Shown one piece after another: positions 35,435 to 45,102 of a stretch of DNA of 64,000 nt. The notes under the pieces are model-generated. The model ran no database searches and had not been told where the DNA came from. It saw only the letters and a list, made by a program, of their open reading frames with translations. The DNA comes from a bacterium (GTDB taxonomy: Bacteria > Actinomycetota > Acidimicrobiia > Acidimicrobiales > Bin134). The stretch spans positions 22,231-86,230 of the forward strand of contig JAPOTT010000029.1 of the NCBI GenBank assembly GCA_026709025.1, given 5' to 3'. A program made the position numbers and the translations under genes. How positions within the stretch are numbered: position 1 is the first letter of the stretch; each line of letters begins with the position of its first letter.

Positions 35435-36601
35435 ATGCACCGAGGGCCCACCGGCACCTATTCGGTTACCACCCATGGCGGAGAGGAGGTTCGTGCCTTC
35501 ATTCCCTATAACCTGCCGCCAGATCCATCACTGCAACTAAACGGCACCTTGCTTAAGGCCCTTGAAGCTGCCACCCTTGCCGTTGGGTGCCTAAACGGTA
35601 TCTCCACATTGCTCCCAGATAAGTCTTTGTTTTTGTATCACTATGTGCGCAAAGAAGCGGTGCTGTCTTCGCAGATTGAGGGTACTCAATCCTCGCTCAC
35701 GGATCTTCTCCAGCATGAAAGGGGAGAAGCATCTGGCGTACCAGAAGATGATGTTGGTGAGGTGTCGTGCTATGTGGCTGCTTTGGAACATGGCTTGAAG
35801 CGATTACGGGTGGATAACTTTCCTCTGTCCAATCGCCTAATCCGAGAAGTCCATGCAGTGTTGTTGTCATCGGGTAGGGGAAGCAACATGACACCCGGTG
35901 AGTTTCGTAAAACCCAAAATTGGATTGGGGGTAGCAGGCCCGGCAACGCCAACTTTGTGCCTCCACCGCCTGAAGAAGTGCAAAACGCTATGGCCGCGCT
36001 TGAGAGGTATTTGCACCAAACCGATGATGGGTTGCCAGAACTCATCAGGGTTGGTTTAGCGCACGTGCAACTCGAGACAATCCATCCGTTTTTTGATGGT
36101 AACGGCCGTCTAGGACGATTGCTCATTACGTTTTTGTTGTGCGAGGCAGGTTTGTTGCAAGACCCTTTGTTGTATTTGAGTTTGTATCTGAAGCAGCATC
36201 GCTCTCACTATTACGAACTGCTTAATAACGTTCGCTATCAGGGTCAATGGGAGGAGTGGCTGAGCTTTTTCTTGGAGGGTGTGCGGGTGGTGGCAGAGGG
36301 TGCTTTTACCACTGCCACAAACCTTACCCACATGTTCAGCGCCCACCGCAGCAGCATCGCAGAACTAGGGCGTCCGGCTAGCTCTGCTCTGCGAATCCAC
36401 GAAGCCTTTATGCAGTTGCCGCTTCGCACTATTCCTGAGCTGGCTAGGGAAACAGGGCTTACCTATCCGGGTGCCGCAGCGGGTGTGCAACGTCTTGAGG
36501 GGTTGGGCATCATCGCAGAGGTATCGGGACGCTGGACTGCTCGGACTTTTGTGTACAGCAATTATTTAGAGATCCTAGAAGAGGGAACCGAGCCCATTTA
36601 G
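35435..36601 (+). CDS. Fic-domain AMP-transferase, self-inhibited type
   Basis: A 388-residue protein. The Fic core motif HPFFDGNGRLGR starts at residue 217. An N-terminal inhibitory motif SSQIEG (S78...E82-G83) matches the (S/T)xxxE(G/N) helix that blocks ATP in class II Fic proteins. A winged-helix domain follows at residues about 310-370. Fic enzymes move AMP from ATP onto target hydroxyls. The linked HTH suggests DNA binding or autoregulation. The gene sits between comEC and folP2, a place normally held by housekeeping genes only, and an inverted repeat precedes it. Confidence 0.9.
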   Translation: MHRGPTGTYSVTTHGGEEVRAFIPYNLPPDPSLQLNGTLLKALEAATLAVGCLNGISTLLPDKSLFLYHYVRKEAVLSSQIEGTQSSLTDLLQHERGEASGVPEDDVGEVSCYVAALEHGLKRLRVDNFPLSNRLIREVHAVLLSSGRGSNMTPGEFRKTQNWIGGSRPGNANFVPPPPEEVQNAMAALERYLHQTDDGLPELIRVGLAHVQLETIHPFFDGNGRLGRLLITFLLCEAGLLQDPLLYLSLYLKQHRSHYYELLNNVRYQGQWEEWLSFFLEGVRVVAEGAFTTATNLTHMFSAHRSSIAELGRPASSALRIHEAFMQLPLRTIPELARETGLTYPGAAAGVQRLEGLGIIAEVSGRWTARTFVYSNYLEILEEGTEPI

Positions 36602-36662
36602 AGCGTTAGTTGGGTGGGCTGTGCGGTGCGTTGGTGCCACACAGCCGGGTAGTGTCACAAGC

Positions 36663-37508
36663 GTGATTTTGGAGTTAGGGCCGAACCGTTACAACGTAGC
36701 CACCAGAGCTTTGGTGATGGGCATATTAAACCGCACCCCAGACTCCTTTTTTGATGCAGGCCAGTACTGGGGTTTTGATGATTTTTTAGCTAAGGCTGCC
36801 CAGCTGGTGGCAGAGGGCGCCGACATTTTGGATGTGGGTGGCGTGAAAGCTGGGCCTGGCCCTGAGGTTACTGAGGCTGAGGAGATGGAGCGGGTGGTGC
36901 CCGCTATAGAGGCGCTGCGACAACGCTTTGAGGTGCCGTTATCTGTGGACACTTGGCGCGCCTCGGTTGCTCGCGAGTGCTATGGCGCAGGCGCTGTTGT
37001 GGGCAACGACATCAGCGGTTTTGCCGATCCTAAATACCTGAGCGAGGCTGCTGCAGCTAAAGCATCAGTGGTGGCTTGTCACGTTAGGTTGGCCCCGCGG
37101 GTGGCCGATCCCGAACCGGTATACAAAGACCTCATGGGCGACATCAGCGCCTTTTTGAAACAACGGGCGCAGTGGGCTGTAGATGCTGGCATTCCCCCGC
37201 ACAGGGTTATGTTGGATGTTGGACATGACCTTGGCAAGACACCGCAGATGTCGGCTGAGTTGCTGCGCCGTACCGACGAGATTACAGCGCTGGGATATCC
37301 GGTTTTCTTATCGGTTTCCAACAAAGGTTTCCTCGGTGCATTAGGTGGCACAGAAGTGGGCAACCGTCGGGAGATAACCGTAGCTGCACACGCCTTAGGT
37401 ATTGGTTTAGGATGTCGTGTGCTTAGAGCCCACGATGTAGCTGGTACCCGTAGAGTTGCAGACATGATGAGCGAGATCCTGCAACGTCAAACAGAGACCA
37501 CAAAATGA
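36663..37508 (+). CDS. FolP2-type dihydropteroate synthase paralogue
   Basis: About 281 residues of the dihydropteroate synthase fold. MGILNRTPDSFFDAGQYW corresponds to the first FolP motif. The second motif reads DVGGVKAGPGPEV rather than the canonical DIGGESTRPG, and the later LDVGHDLGKTP and FLSVSNKGFLG match mycobacterial FolP2. FolP2 in mycobacteria is reported not to replace FolP1 in folate synthesis, so the activity is uncertain. The start is ambiguous: the ORF track gives 36621, while GTG 36663 fits the alignment. It overlaps holA by 4 nt. Confidence 0.78.
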   Translation: MILELGPNRYNVATRALVMGILNRTPDSFFDAGQYWGFDDFLAKAAQLVAEGADILDVGGVKAGPGPEVTEAEEMERVVPAIEALRQRFEVPLSVDTWRASVARECYGAGAVVGNDISGFADPKYLSEAAAAKASVVACHVRLAPRVADPEPVYKDLMGDISAFLKQRAQWAVDAGIPPHRVMLDVGHDLGKTPQMSAELLRRTDEITALGYPVFLSVSNKGFLGALGGTEVGNRREITVAAHALGIGLGCRVLRAHDVAGTRRVADMMSEILQRQTETTK

Positions 37509-38518
37509 GCGCCACCGTAGTGCTCATACATGGGGGAGATGAGGTGCTGTTGTCTAACGCAGTGCGAGAGCGGGTGCATGCATTGGTGGGCGAAGGCGAC
37601 CGCGAGCTCATGGTGGCCGAACTCAACGAGGCAGCCTATCTGCTAGGTGAGGAGTATGAGATTTCTCCGCTGGTAGATGCAGCGCAGACACCGCCTTTTT
37701 TGTCCTCGCGGCGGATTGTGGTAGGTCGGGAGTTAGGCCGCTTTTCTAGTAAAGATGTTTTAGCTCCGCTGCTTCGCTATCTCTCAGATCAGCTAGATAG
37801 CACAGATTTGGTGTTGGTTTGGGAAAAGGGCCCAGCGCTGCAAAGGCTAAGCGCGTTGCCCAAGCCACTCAAAGAAGCGGTTAGCGCAGTTGGCGGTGAG
37901 GTGCTTAACGCAGGTATCCCCACAGGGCGCGATGGCAGCACACAGTGGATGGATCAACAGATAAGCGCTGCTGGCTTGCGCTTGCGAGCTAGCGCTAAGC
38001 GTCTTGTGGCAGATCATTTGGGTGAAGACTTGAGCCGCCTGCCTGCGCTGTTGAAAACGCTTGAGTCAGCTCTTGGCACCGAACATCCCTTAGAGGCAGA
38101 TGATGTAGCTCCCTTCATTGGTGAGGGTGGATCGGTGCCTCCGTGGGAGCTAACCGATGCCATTGAGTCAGGCCAGATTGCCAGCGCCTTAGACAAGCTA
38201 GATCGCATGTTAAACGCTGGCGGTCGCAACGAGATGCAGGTGCTAGCTACGCTCTATAACCACTTCAGCAGGCTTTTGTACTTGGATGGAGCCGAGGTAG
38301 CCGATGAAAAACAAGCGGCTGCGCTTTTGGGGTTGAAGGGCTCTACCTTTCCAGCAAAAAAGGCTTTGCGACAGGCTCGCAAGCTTGGGCCCAAAAAGGT
38401 GGCTCGTTCAATAGAACTTTTGGCTCAAGCAGATTTGGATTTACGGGGAGCAACAGGGTTGTCATCATCAGCAGTGCTAGAGGTGTTGGTGGCCCGCTTA
38501 GCTCAGATGAACCGTTAG
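37505..38518 (+). CDS. holA: DNA polymerase III delta subunit
   Basis: A 337-residue protein of the HolA family, the clamp-loader subunit that opens the beta ring. The N-terminal fold (VLIHGGDEVLLSNAVRERV), the acidic middle region, and the lid and collar helices (PPWELTDAIESGQIASAL, NEMQVLATLYNHFSRLL) are in order. It starts in a 4-nt overlap with folP2. The 3' end carries a small duplication (AGCTCAGATGAACCG repeated 37 bp on). Confidence 0.9.
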   Translation: MSATVVLIHGGDEVLLSNAVRERVHALVGEGDRELMVAELNEAAYLLGEEYEISPLVDAAQTPPFLSSRRIVVGRELGRFSSKDVLAPLLRYLSDQLDSTDLVLVWEKGPALQRLSALPKPLKEAVSAVGGEVLNAGIPTGRDGSTQWMDQQISAAGLRLRASAKRLVADHLGEDLSRLPALLKTLESALGTEHPLEADDVAPFIGEGGSVPPWELTDAIESGQIASALDKLDRMLNAGGRNEMQVLATLYNHFSRLLYLDGAEVADEKQAAALLGLKGSTFPAKKALRQARKLGPKKVARSIELLAQADLDLRGATGLSSSAVLEVLVARLAQMNR

Positions 38519-38585
38519 GGAAGGTTGAACTCGGCCAGCTCAGATGAACCGCTAAGGAATCTGTGCCAAACAACCCAGCTAAATG

Positions 38586-38852
38586 CTAGTTGTTAGCAGC
38601 CGCTAGTCGCTTCATCAGGCGGGATTTCTTACGAGCAGCAGTGTTGCGATGTAACACGCCCTTGCTCACGGCTTTGTCGATGCGCTTGATTGCCAGCCGA
38701 GTTGTTTCGGCAGTGGCCGCAGCATCGTCACCCTCGGCAGCTTCTAGCGCATTGCGAACGCGGGTGTTGATCTCCGAACGCACAGCACGATTACGCACCC
38801 GGCGTTTTTCATTTTGGCGGTTGCGCTTTATTTGACTTTTGATGTTTGCCAC
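38586..38852 (-). CDS. rpsT: 30S ribosomal protein S20
   Basis: An 88-residue basic protein starting MANIKSQIKRNRQNEKRRVR, the conserved S20 opening, and ending in RKKSRLMKRL. It binds 16S rRNA early in small-subunit assembly. It lies convergent to holA and divergent from lepA, the usual arrangement in actinobacteria. Confidence 0.96.
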   Translation of the reverse strand: MANIKSQIKRNRQNEKRRVRNRAVRSEINTRVRNALEAAEGDDAAATAETTRLAIKRIDKAVSKGVLHRNTAARKKSRLMKRLAAANN

Positions 38853-38975
38853 AGGAGCCCAACTCTATCGCTTCGCAAGCCCAACAACCACATAGGGCAA
38901 CACACAGGCCAGAGCACTCTAGAACCGAACACATAGTCTGCCACCCAATGGGGACGGTAGCTTTTATGTTGACCC

Positions 38976-40760
38976 ATGCAACTCTCTCAGATTCGCAACA
39001 CATCCATAATCGCTCACATCGACCACGGTAAGTCCACTTTGGCCGACCGCATGTTGGAGATATGTGGCGCGGTAGACCCGCGCGAGATGCGCGCCCAGTT
39101 TTTAGACTCCATGGATTTAGAGCGAGAACGGGGTATCACCATCAAACTCCAGAGCGTGCGCCTAGACCATAAGGGCCATGTGATAAACCTGATTGATACC
39201 CCCGGGCACGTGGACTTTGGTTACGAGGTGAGCCGCTCTTTGGCTGCGTGCGAGTCGGTGATTTTGTTGGTGGATGCAGCTCAAGGCATCGAAGCTCAAA
39301 CGCTGGCCAACTGCTACCTAGCCCTAGAGAACGACCTAGAGGTGGTTGTTGCCCTCAACAAGATTGACTTACCTGCCGCTGAACCCGAGCGCCGCGCCCA
39401 AGAAGTGGAGTCGGTGCTAGGCATTGCGGCCAAAGACGTGTTGCACATCAGCGCCAAAACCGGTAGCGGTGTGGCTGAGTTGCTAGATGCGGTGGTAGAG
39501 CGCACTCCTGCCCCTACAGGCAGCGCCACCGAGCCGCTTCAGGCACTGATTTTTGACTCCCACTTCGATCAGTACCGGGGTGTGGTGAGTTCGGTTCGGG
39601 TGATGAACGGCCGTTTGCAGTCGGGCGACAAGATCCGCTTCATGCAAGCTCGTAGCGAGCGTGAAGCCGACGAGGTAGGAGTGTGGAGCCCTTCTCCTAC
39701 CCCTGTGCAAGAACTTGGCCCAGGCGAGGTGGGGTATCTTATCGCTGGCATGAAAAACGTAGCCGAGGCCCGCTCTGGTGAAACCGTCACCACAGCCCGC
39801 AACGGCGCTACAGAGCCTTTAGCTGGTTATCAAGAACCCAAGTCAATGGTGTTTTGTGGTTTGTATCCCATAGATGGCGATGAGTTTGCGGCCTTGCGCG
39901 ATGCCCTGGAACGTCTGCGTGTGAGCGACTCCAGCTTCAATTATCAGCCCGAATCTTCTGGGGCGTTGGGTTTTGGTTTTCGTTGCGGGTTTTTGGGGCT
40001 GCTGCACATGGAGATCGTGCGCGAGCGCTTGGAGCGCGAGTTTGGCGTGAGCTTGATTGCTACTGTTCCCTCAGTGGCCTATCTAGTGGAGTTGTCCAAC
40101 GGCGATGAGGTGGAGGTGGACAACCCCTCGGCTATGCCTGTAGCAGGTGAGGTGCAAGCTATCCGTGAGCCCATGTTGTCTACCACAATTATTGCCCCTT
40201 CTGCCTACACCGGCACCCTCATGGAGTTGTGTCAAGCCCGCCGGGGGGAGATGCAGAAGATGGAGTACCTCTCACCAGAGCGGGTGGAGTTGGGCTACAG
40301 GCTGCCTTTAGCAGAGGTGGTGGTGGACTTTTTCGATCAGCTCAAGAGTCGCACTCAGGGTTACGCCAGCTTAGATTACGAACCCGATGGCTACGCTACC
40401 TCCGACTTAACCAAGGTGGACATACTGTTGCAGCATGAGCCAGTAGATGCCTTTAGCTCCATCGTGCATCGCACACAGGCTTATTCTTATGGTCGCCGGA
40501 TGACAACCAAGCTGAAAGAGCTAATCCCTCGCCAGCAGTTTGATGTGCCGATACAAGCAGCCATTGGCGGCAAGATAATCGCTCGTGAAACGGTGAAGGC
40601 ATACCGTAAAGATGTCACAGCCAAACTCTATGGTGGCGATATAACCCGCAAGCGCAAGCTGCTAGAGAACCAGAAGGCAGGCAAGAAGAAGATGAAGGCC
40701 ATCGGCAGGGTAGACGTGCCCCAAGAAGCTTTCATTTCCGCCCTTCGCTTAGAGGACTAG
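38976..40760 (+). CDS. lepA: Elongation factor 4 (LepA GTPase)
   Basis: A 594-residue translational GTPase. G1 is [15 protein letters not shown]3 is DTPGHVDF and G4 is NKIDL. The LepA-specific C-terminal domain ends with [20 protein letters not shown] and [17 protein letters not shown]. It back-translocates or remodels stalled ribosomes. It is divergent from rpsT and followed by hrcA. Confidence 0.97.
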   Translation: MQLSQIRNTSIIAHIDHGKSTLADRMLEICGAVDPREMRAQFLDSMDLERERGITIKLQSVRLDHKGHVINLIDTPGHVDFGYEVSRSLAACESVILLVDAAQGIEAQTLANCYLALENDLEVVVALNKIDLPAAEPERRAQEVESVLGIAAKDVLHISAKTGSGVAELLDAVVERTPAPTGSATEPLQALIFDSHFDQYRGVVSSVRVMNGRLQSGDKIRFMQARSEREADEVGVWSPSPTPVQELGPGEVGYLIAGMKNVAEARSGETVTTARNGATEPLAGYQEPKSMVFCGLYPIDGDEFAALRDALERLRVSDSSFNYQPESSGALGFGFRCGFLGLLHMEIVRERLEREFGVSLIATVPSVAYLVELSNGDEVEVDNPSAMPVAGEVQAIREPMLSTTIIAPSAYTGTLMELCQARRGEMQKMEYLSPERVELGYRLPLAEVVVDFFDQLKSRTQGYASLDYEPDGYATSDLTKVDILLQHEPVDAFSSIVHRTQAYSYGRRMTTKLKELIPRQQFDVPIQAAIGGKIIARETVKAYRKDVTAKLYGGDITRKRKLLENQKAGKKKMKAIGRVDVPQEAFISALRLED

Positions 40761-40797
40761 AATGGCTCACATGATGAGCACTCCAGAGCACTAGACG

Positions 40798-41841
40798 ATG
40801 AGCACTCCGGACGAGATCAACGCTCAAGCTGAAACGCTATCGGCGCGCAAAGCCGCCGTGTTACGGGCTGTTGTGGAAGGCTACATATCCACCACTCAAC
40901 CCGTGGGTTCCACCCATGTTTCAGAGACGGCCGATCTTCAAGTGTCGCCCGCCACCGTTCGCAACGAGATGTTGGCCTTAGAGCAAGCTGGTTACCTGCA
41001 TCAACCCCATACCAGCGCTGGTCGGATACCTACAGAAAAGGGCTATCGCCATTTCGTGGATTCCCTGAAGCAGGCTGGCATGGATGTAGGTGCCAAATTG
41101 GGCCGTAGTGAACGCAAGCAAGTATCTGAGTTCTTTCATGACTCTTGCAATGAACTTGAGCAGATGCTGGCCGATACAAGTGCCTTGTTGGCCGACCTCA
41201 CCGCTTATGCCGCTTTGGTGGTGGCACCTGAACACTCCAGCACGCAGATTCATTCGGTTAGCTTGGTGGATCTCTCTGAGCGGTTGGTTTTGGCGTTGGT
41301 GGTTTACGACAACGGTTCGGTAGATAAGCGCACCATTGAGATGGATAATCCCCCCGATTCGGTGGAATTGGCTGCTGCTGCTAAAGCCCTCACCGATGTG
41401 CTAGCTGGCCGCTGTGTAACCGAACTGCGTCAATGCATTAGAGATTTTAGGCTCACTCCGCTGGCAAACAGGGTGTTGGGCTCTTTGGCCGATCTGGTAG
41501 ACGCGGAAGATCAGGTGTACGTGGGAGGTACCGCTAGGGTGGCCAGCTTGTTTGATGCTACAGATACTGTGCGGTCGGTTTTGGGAATATTGGAAAAGCA
41601 GTTGGTGGTTGTGACTTTGGTGCGAGACATTCTAGATCGTGGCCTTACTGTGGCCATCGGCACCGAAACCGGCGTGGCACCACTGGCCGAATGCTCCCTG
41701 ATAGTTGCACCTTATGAGGTAGACGGTCAGCCGGTAGGCTCTATTGGGGTCTTAGGCCCTACTCGTATGAACTACCCCCAAGCCTTGGCTGCGGTGGCAG
41801 TGGTTAGCCAAAAGCTTGGCGATCGTCTGTCTTCGCCCTAA
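40798..41841 (+). CDS. hrcA: Heat-inducible transcription repressor HrcA
   Basis: A 347-residue HrcA. It has an N-terminal winged helix (AVLRAVVEGYISTTQPVGST, SPATVRNEMLALEQAGYLHQ) and the GAF-like/dimerisation parts with GTETGVAPLAECSLIVAPY. It represses chaperone genes by binding CIRCE elements. The start region is duplicated: GATGAGCACTCC occurs at 40773 and 40797, and the first copy opens a frame that stops after six codons. The AGCACTC core resembles one CIRCE half-site, but no full CIRCE dyad is seen. dnaJ follows. Confidence 0.94.
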   Translation: MSTPDEINAQAETLSARKAAVLRAVVEGYISTTQPVGSTHVSETADLQVSPATVRNEMLALEQAGYLHQPHTSAGRIPTEKGYRHFVDSLKQAGMDVGAKLGRSERKQVSEFFHDSCNELEQMLADTSALLADLTAYAALVVAPEHSSTQIHSVSLVDLSERLVLALVVYDNGSVDKRTIEMDNPPDSVELAAAAKALTDVLAGRCVTELRQCIRDFRLTPLANRVLGSLADLVDAEDQVYVGGTARVASLFDATDTVRSVLGILEKQLVVVTLVRDILDRGLTVAIGTETGVAPLAECSLIVAPYEVDGQPVGSIGVLGPTRMNYPQALAAVAVVSQKLGDRLSSP

Positions 41842-41892
41842 ACCCAACACACACCACGAAACCATCTTCCAACCTATGCTTGAACACAACTA

Positions 41893-43050
41893 ATGGCCAC
41901 AGATTTCTATGAGTTGCTGGGCGTAAGCCGAGATTGCTCAGCAGACGACCTTAAAAAGGCTTTTCGCAAGCTAGCCCGCCAATACCATCCCGACGCTAAC
42001 CCCAATAATGCGGAAGCCGAGGCCCGCTTTAAGGAGATCGCGTTGGCCTATGAAACCCTCAGCGATCCACAAAAGCGAGCCCATTACGATCGTTTTGGCA
42101 GCGCCCCGGGTACCGCAGGTGGCGGTGGCGGTGATCCTTTTGAGGGCATGAATTTGGGCGACATCTTTGATGCTTTTTTTGGTGGCAACAGTCCGTTTGG
42201 GGGAAGTCCGTTTGGCACCTCTAGCGCACGGGGCAGGTCTGGCCCACAGCGCGGAGCCGATATTGAGGCGGTGGTTACCTTAGATTTTGCCGAGGCTGTG
42301 CTGGGCACCGATACCGAGGTGAGCGTGCGTACTGCTGTGAAGTGCGAAGCTTGTGAGGGGCTTGGCACAGCCGAGGGCACAGCACCGATTACCTGTTCGG
42401 CTTGCGGTGGACACGGTCAGATACAGCGGGTACGTCAGTCCATATTGGGTCAAATGGTTACTAGCACCGTATGTGATGTGTGTTCAGGTTCTGGTAAGAT
42501 GATCCCCAATCCCTGCCGTGAGTGTCGTGGCGATGGGCGTATCGTCACAGATGGTGACTACACCATAACCGTGCCTGCTGGAGTAAACCATGGCTCTACT
42601 TTGCGGGTTGGTGGCCGGGGGGCAGCAGGCCCTAGGGGAGGGCCCAACGGTGATCTGTATGCACACATTGAGGTTAGACCTCACCCCCGTTTTGAACGCG
42701 AGGGTGATCACTTGCTAGGTGATCTGTCGCTCACAATGACCCAAGCTGCTCTTGGGCTTGTTGTGAAGTACGAAACTTTGGAAGGCATCGAAGAACTAAA
42801 TGTGCCAGCAGGCACCCAAAGCGGTGATGTGTTTCGACTCAAAGCACAGGGCGTGCCTCGTTTACAGGGCCGTGGTCGTGGTGATTTGCTGGTGCAAGCA
42901 GTGGTGGAAACCCCTATGGGCTTAAGCGATGAGCAGATGGATCTGCTGCGACAGCTTGCTGAGCTACGCGGCGAAGATATAGCTCCAGCTTCTAGCAAGC
43001 GTCGCAGGCAGGCTCGGCGGAAGCGAAATCGTGAAGCCCAGCGGCAGTGA
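41893..43050 (+). CDS. dnaJ: Molecular chaperone DnaJ
   Basis: A 385-residue type I Hsp40. The J domain is at residues 4-68 with YHPDAN, followed by a Gly/Phe-rich region ([17 protein letters not shown]) and the zinc domain with four CxxCxGxG repeats ([32 protein letters not shown]). The substrate-binding C-terminus follows, with a Lys/Arg-rich tail. It delivers unfolded proteins to DnaK. It lies after hrcA and overlaps rsmE by 20 bp. Confidence 0.97.
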   Translation: MATDFYELLGVSRDCSADDLKKAFRKLARQYHPDANPNNAEAEARFKEIALAYETLSDPQKRAHYDRFGSAPGTAGGGGGDPFEGMNLGDIFDAFFGGNSPFGGSPFGTSSARGRSGPQRGADIEAVVTLDFAEAVLGTDTEVSVRTAVKCEACEGLGTAEGTAPITCSACGGHGQIQRVRQSILGQMVTSTVCDVCSGSGKMIPNPCRECRGDGRIVTDGDYTITVPAGVNHGSTLRVGGRGAAGPRGGPNGDLYAHIEVRPHPRFEREGDHLLGDLSLTMTQAALGLVVKYETLEGIEELNVPAGTQSGDVFRLKAQGVPRLQGRGRGDLLVQAVVETPMGLSDEQMDLLRQLAELRGEDIAPASSKRRRQARRKRNREAQRQ

Positions 43051-43753
43051 CGGTCCTCACGTTTTTGTTGACGACCTAGATCTCCTAGAGCTGCGGGCGA
43101 GCGACTGGGCACATCTCACTGGTTCTTTGCGGCTGCGTGCAGGAGATCGTTTTACCGCTTCAGATGGGCGGGGTTCTTGGCGGGTTTGTCGTGTTGGGCG
43201 CGGTGGCGATCTCGTTGTGGAGCCTGACGGTGAGGTTATTTTCGTGGAAGCTCCTCAGCCTCAGCTAAGCGTTGGGTTTGCTCTAATCAAGGGCGGTCGC
43301 CCCGAGTTGATTACTCAAAAGCTCACCGAACTTGGAATAGACCAAATCCTGCCGTTTGTGTCTGAGCGCAGCGTGGTGCGCTGGGCACCAGATCGCCAAG
43401 CTCGCAATATTGAGCGCTTAGGTCGTGTGGCGCGCTCAGCTGCCATGCAAAGTCGTCAAGTACGCCTGCCACAGATCGGATTGCATGCCGATCAGCTAAC
43501 AGAACCGACAGAAGGTTTAGCAGATTTTGCTACCTTAGCTGCTGGGCCTAGCACTGCTTTAGCAGATATCGGGGGCGAACCTATTTCGCTTAGCTTGCCA
43601 CGGGTTTTGGTTGGCCCCGAAGGAGGCTGGTCTGTTGTAGAACGAGCCCAGTTGCCATCGGTATGTCTTGGTGATTCGGTTTTGCGTTCCGAAACAGCAG
43701 CCATAACTGCTGGGGCTTTGTTGGCTGCAGCACGTCACAAAATTATTTTTTAA
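43031..43753 (+). CDS. rsmE: 16S rRNA (uracil1498-N3)-methyltransferase
   Basis: A 240-residue SPOUT-class methyltransferase of the RsmE family. It has an N-terminal PUA-like part ([10 protein letters not shown]) and a C-terminal knot with [18 protein letters not shown] and [20 protein letters not shown]. It starts at GTG 43031 inside the end of dnaJ. The order lepA-hrcA-dnaJ-rsmE is widespread in bacteria. Confidence 0.94.
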   Translation: MKPSGSDGPHVFVDDLDLLELRASDWAHLTGSLRLRAGDRFTASDGRGSWRVCRVGRGGDLVVEPDGEVIFVEAPQPQLSVGFALIKGGRPELITQKLTELGIDQILPFVSERSVVRWAPDRQARNIERLGRVARSAAMQSRQVRLPQIGLHADQLTEPTEGLADFATLAAGPSTALADIGGEPISLSLPRVLVGPEGGWSVVERAQLPSVCLGDSVLRSETAAITAGALLAAARHKIIF

Positions 43754-43807
43754 GAACGTGGGAACCTTTTGGGCTGCCTATGTGTCGTAGGGGGAAAAAT
43801 ATGGCAT

Positions 43808-43845
43808 CTTGCTTGCTCATCAGATTCTTCTGGTGAGCAAGCAAG
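43808..43845. repeat. Long near-perfect hairpin
   Basis: A stem of 12 bp (CTTGCTTGCTCA/TGAGCAAGCAAG), then a T-G wobble and a further 4-bp stem, closed by a TTCT loop. A short T-run follows on the minus side. It is downstream of rsmE and could be a terminator or part of a structured RNA with the hairpin at 43861-43941. Confidence 0.75.
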
Positions 43846-43860
43846 ACACACAAATCCCTC

Positions 43861-43941
43861 CCCCATACGGACGCTGGCTGAACGACTCCCACGTTCAGCC
43901 AGCGTTGCCGCGTTATGGGGCTGGATGCTGGTTTTTTTTTT
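43861..43941 (+). terminator. Nested 14-bp hairpin followed by a 10-T run
   Basis: The inner stem ACGCTGGCTGAACG/CGTTCAGCCAGCGT is perfect with a 7-nt loop. The outer CCCCATA/TATGGGG adds 7 bp. Ten T (43932-43941) follow 12 nt after the outer stem. It could act as a strong rho-independent-like terminator for rsmE or as the end of a small RNA; the distance of the T-run is atypical. Confidence 0.55.
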
Positions 43942-43976
43942 GTAGAAACCTTTGGCGCACTGCCAATGTGTCACAG

Positions 43977-44666
43977 ATGGCTTTATCCTTGATTGTCGTG
44001 AGCGAACTGTCTTCAGAGGGTGTTGCCCCTACACCGTTTGTGTTTGGTGTGGATATTGATGGGGTTTGCGCGCAGCACACCATGGCTTTTAGGGAGATTG
44101 TGGCGCGTGAGAGGGATATTCCTGCTGAGTCGCTTACCTTGGAGTGCAGTTGGGGGTTTGAGGAGTGGGGGTTTGAAGAGGGTGACTTTGAGAAGTACCA
44201 CCGCCTAGCGGTGGTGGAGCATCGCATGCTGGCTGACATGCCGCCTATGCCTGGGGTTGCTAGGGCTTTGTGGAGGCTTTCGGAGGCTGGGGTTTGGATA
44301 CGCATCATTACCCACCGGCTCTACATAAACTGGGATCACGCCATCGCTGCTGGCGATACTGCTAAGTGGCTAGACAAGGCCAAGATTCCTTATCGCGACT
44401 TGTGTTTTGTAGGGGGCAAGACGGCGGTAGATGCCCACGTCTACATTGAAGATGCCCCGCACAATATCGAGGCTCTCAGGTCTGAGGGTCGAACGGTGAT
44501 CGTGTTTAACCAGCCTTACAACCAGGAGTTGGATCCGCCTCGTGCCAATTCTTGGGATGAGGTAGAAGCCATGGTGTATGAACAGCTAGCTGTTCACCAA
44601 GGTGCAGTGCAGCATCAGCTCCCCACCTTCGACCCCAGCACCGACCGCCTCGGCAGCCGGAACTGA
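43977..44666 (+). CDS. HAD-family 5' nucleotidase-like protein (NT5C type)
   Basis: About 229 residues. The track ORF starts at TTG 43809 and runs through two hairpins, so it is unlikely. ATG 43977 or GTG 43998 begin just before the first HAD motif, FGVDIDGVCAQHT (DxD). IITHRLYINWD (motif II Thr), the Lys region and IEDAPHNIEAL (motif IV DxP variant) follow. The pattern matches cytosolic 5'(3')-deoxyribonucleotidases. It would dephosphorylate nucleoside monophosphates. A strong hairpin and T-run lie directly upstream. Confidence 0.7.
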   Translation: MALSLIVVSELSSEGVAPTPFVFGVDIDGVCAQHTMAFREIVARERDIPAESLTLECSWGFEEWGFEEGDFEKYHRLAVVEHRMLADMPPMPGVARALWRLSEAGVWIRIITHRLYINWDHAIAAGDTAKWLDKAKIPYRDLCFVGGKTAVDAHVYIEDAPHNIEALRSEGRTVIVFNQPYNQELDPPRANSWDEVEAMVYEQLAVHQGAVQHQLPTFDPSTDRLGSRN

Positions 44667-44681
44667 AGTGGCTTCGGAATC

Positions 44682-44918
44682 TTAAGCCGAGCGCCGGCGG
44701 CAGATTTTTGAGATCGTCTGCGGCGAAGCTTCCGCTACTGCAGCGATGTCCCGAAGGGAGGCACCGTTTGCATGAGCTAGACGTACCGCCGTCTCCCACT
44801 GTTTGCTGATTTCTTTGCGTTCTTGGGTAGCTTGCTCCACAACTCGGAGCGCAGCACCCTGAGCACTGATCGAGACCTCGATCTCGTCAAGATCCCAACG
44901 TGAAACGGTTCTGCTCAT
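44682..44918 (-). CDS. Small HTH protein
   Basis: A 78-residue protein with a helical first half (ALRVVEQATQERKEISKQWE) and a C-terminal helix-turn-helix (NGASLRDIAAVAEASPQTIS) ending in a basic tail (KICRRRSA). Its ATG overlaps by 4 nt the stop of a 54-codon gene that the ORF track missed. The two form an operon whose promoter region contains a 23-bp palindrome. A role as an autorepressor or antitoxin is inferred; no family is assigned. Confidence 0.65.
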   Translation of the reverse strand: MSRTVSRWDLDEIEVSISAQGAALRVVEQATQERKEISKQWETAVRLAHANGASLRDIAAVAEASPQTISKICRRRSA

Positions 44919-45079
44919 TCTGCCTCCCTGATCGCTCGGAGTATTTTGGCTATGACTTCTCGGATGAGGACTGCGGCCACTAGTTGATCGCTGCGGCGTT
45001 CGAGAATCTCAGCAACGACGCCAAGCGCTTCGAGCGTGTGAGCGAGTTCGGCCTCGTCGAGTTCTAGGGTGATCCGCAC
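44915..45079 (-). CDS. Small conserved-looking protein, unknown (54 aa)
   Basis: Below the ORF-track cut-off. GTG 45079 opens 54 residues, VRITLELDEAELAHTLEALG and onward, ending REVIAKILRAIREAE. One short beta strand and two long helices are suggested. The stop overlaps the start of the HTH gene (ATGA). Translation from the upstream region follows a palindrome-bearing promoter, so this is probably the first gene of a two-gene unit. The size and pairing recall toxin-antitoxin or phage-like regulators, but I recognise no family. Confidence 0.55.
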   Translation of the reverse strand: MRITLELDEAELAHTLEALGVVAEILERRSDQLVAAVLIREVIAKILRAIREAE

Positions 45080-45102
45080 AGCACAAGTCTACCCTATAGA
45101 CG

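Noticed and set aside
43809-43976. Extended N-terminus of the nucleotidase ORF from TTG 43809
   Set aside because: It would translate two large hairpins and the T-run; the family starts near 43977-43998.
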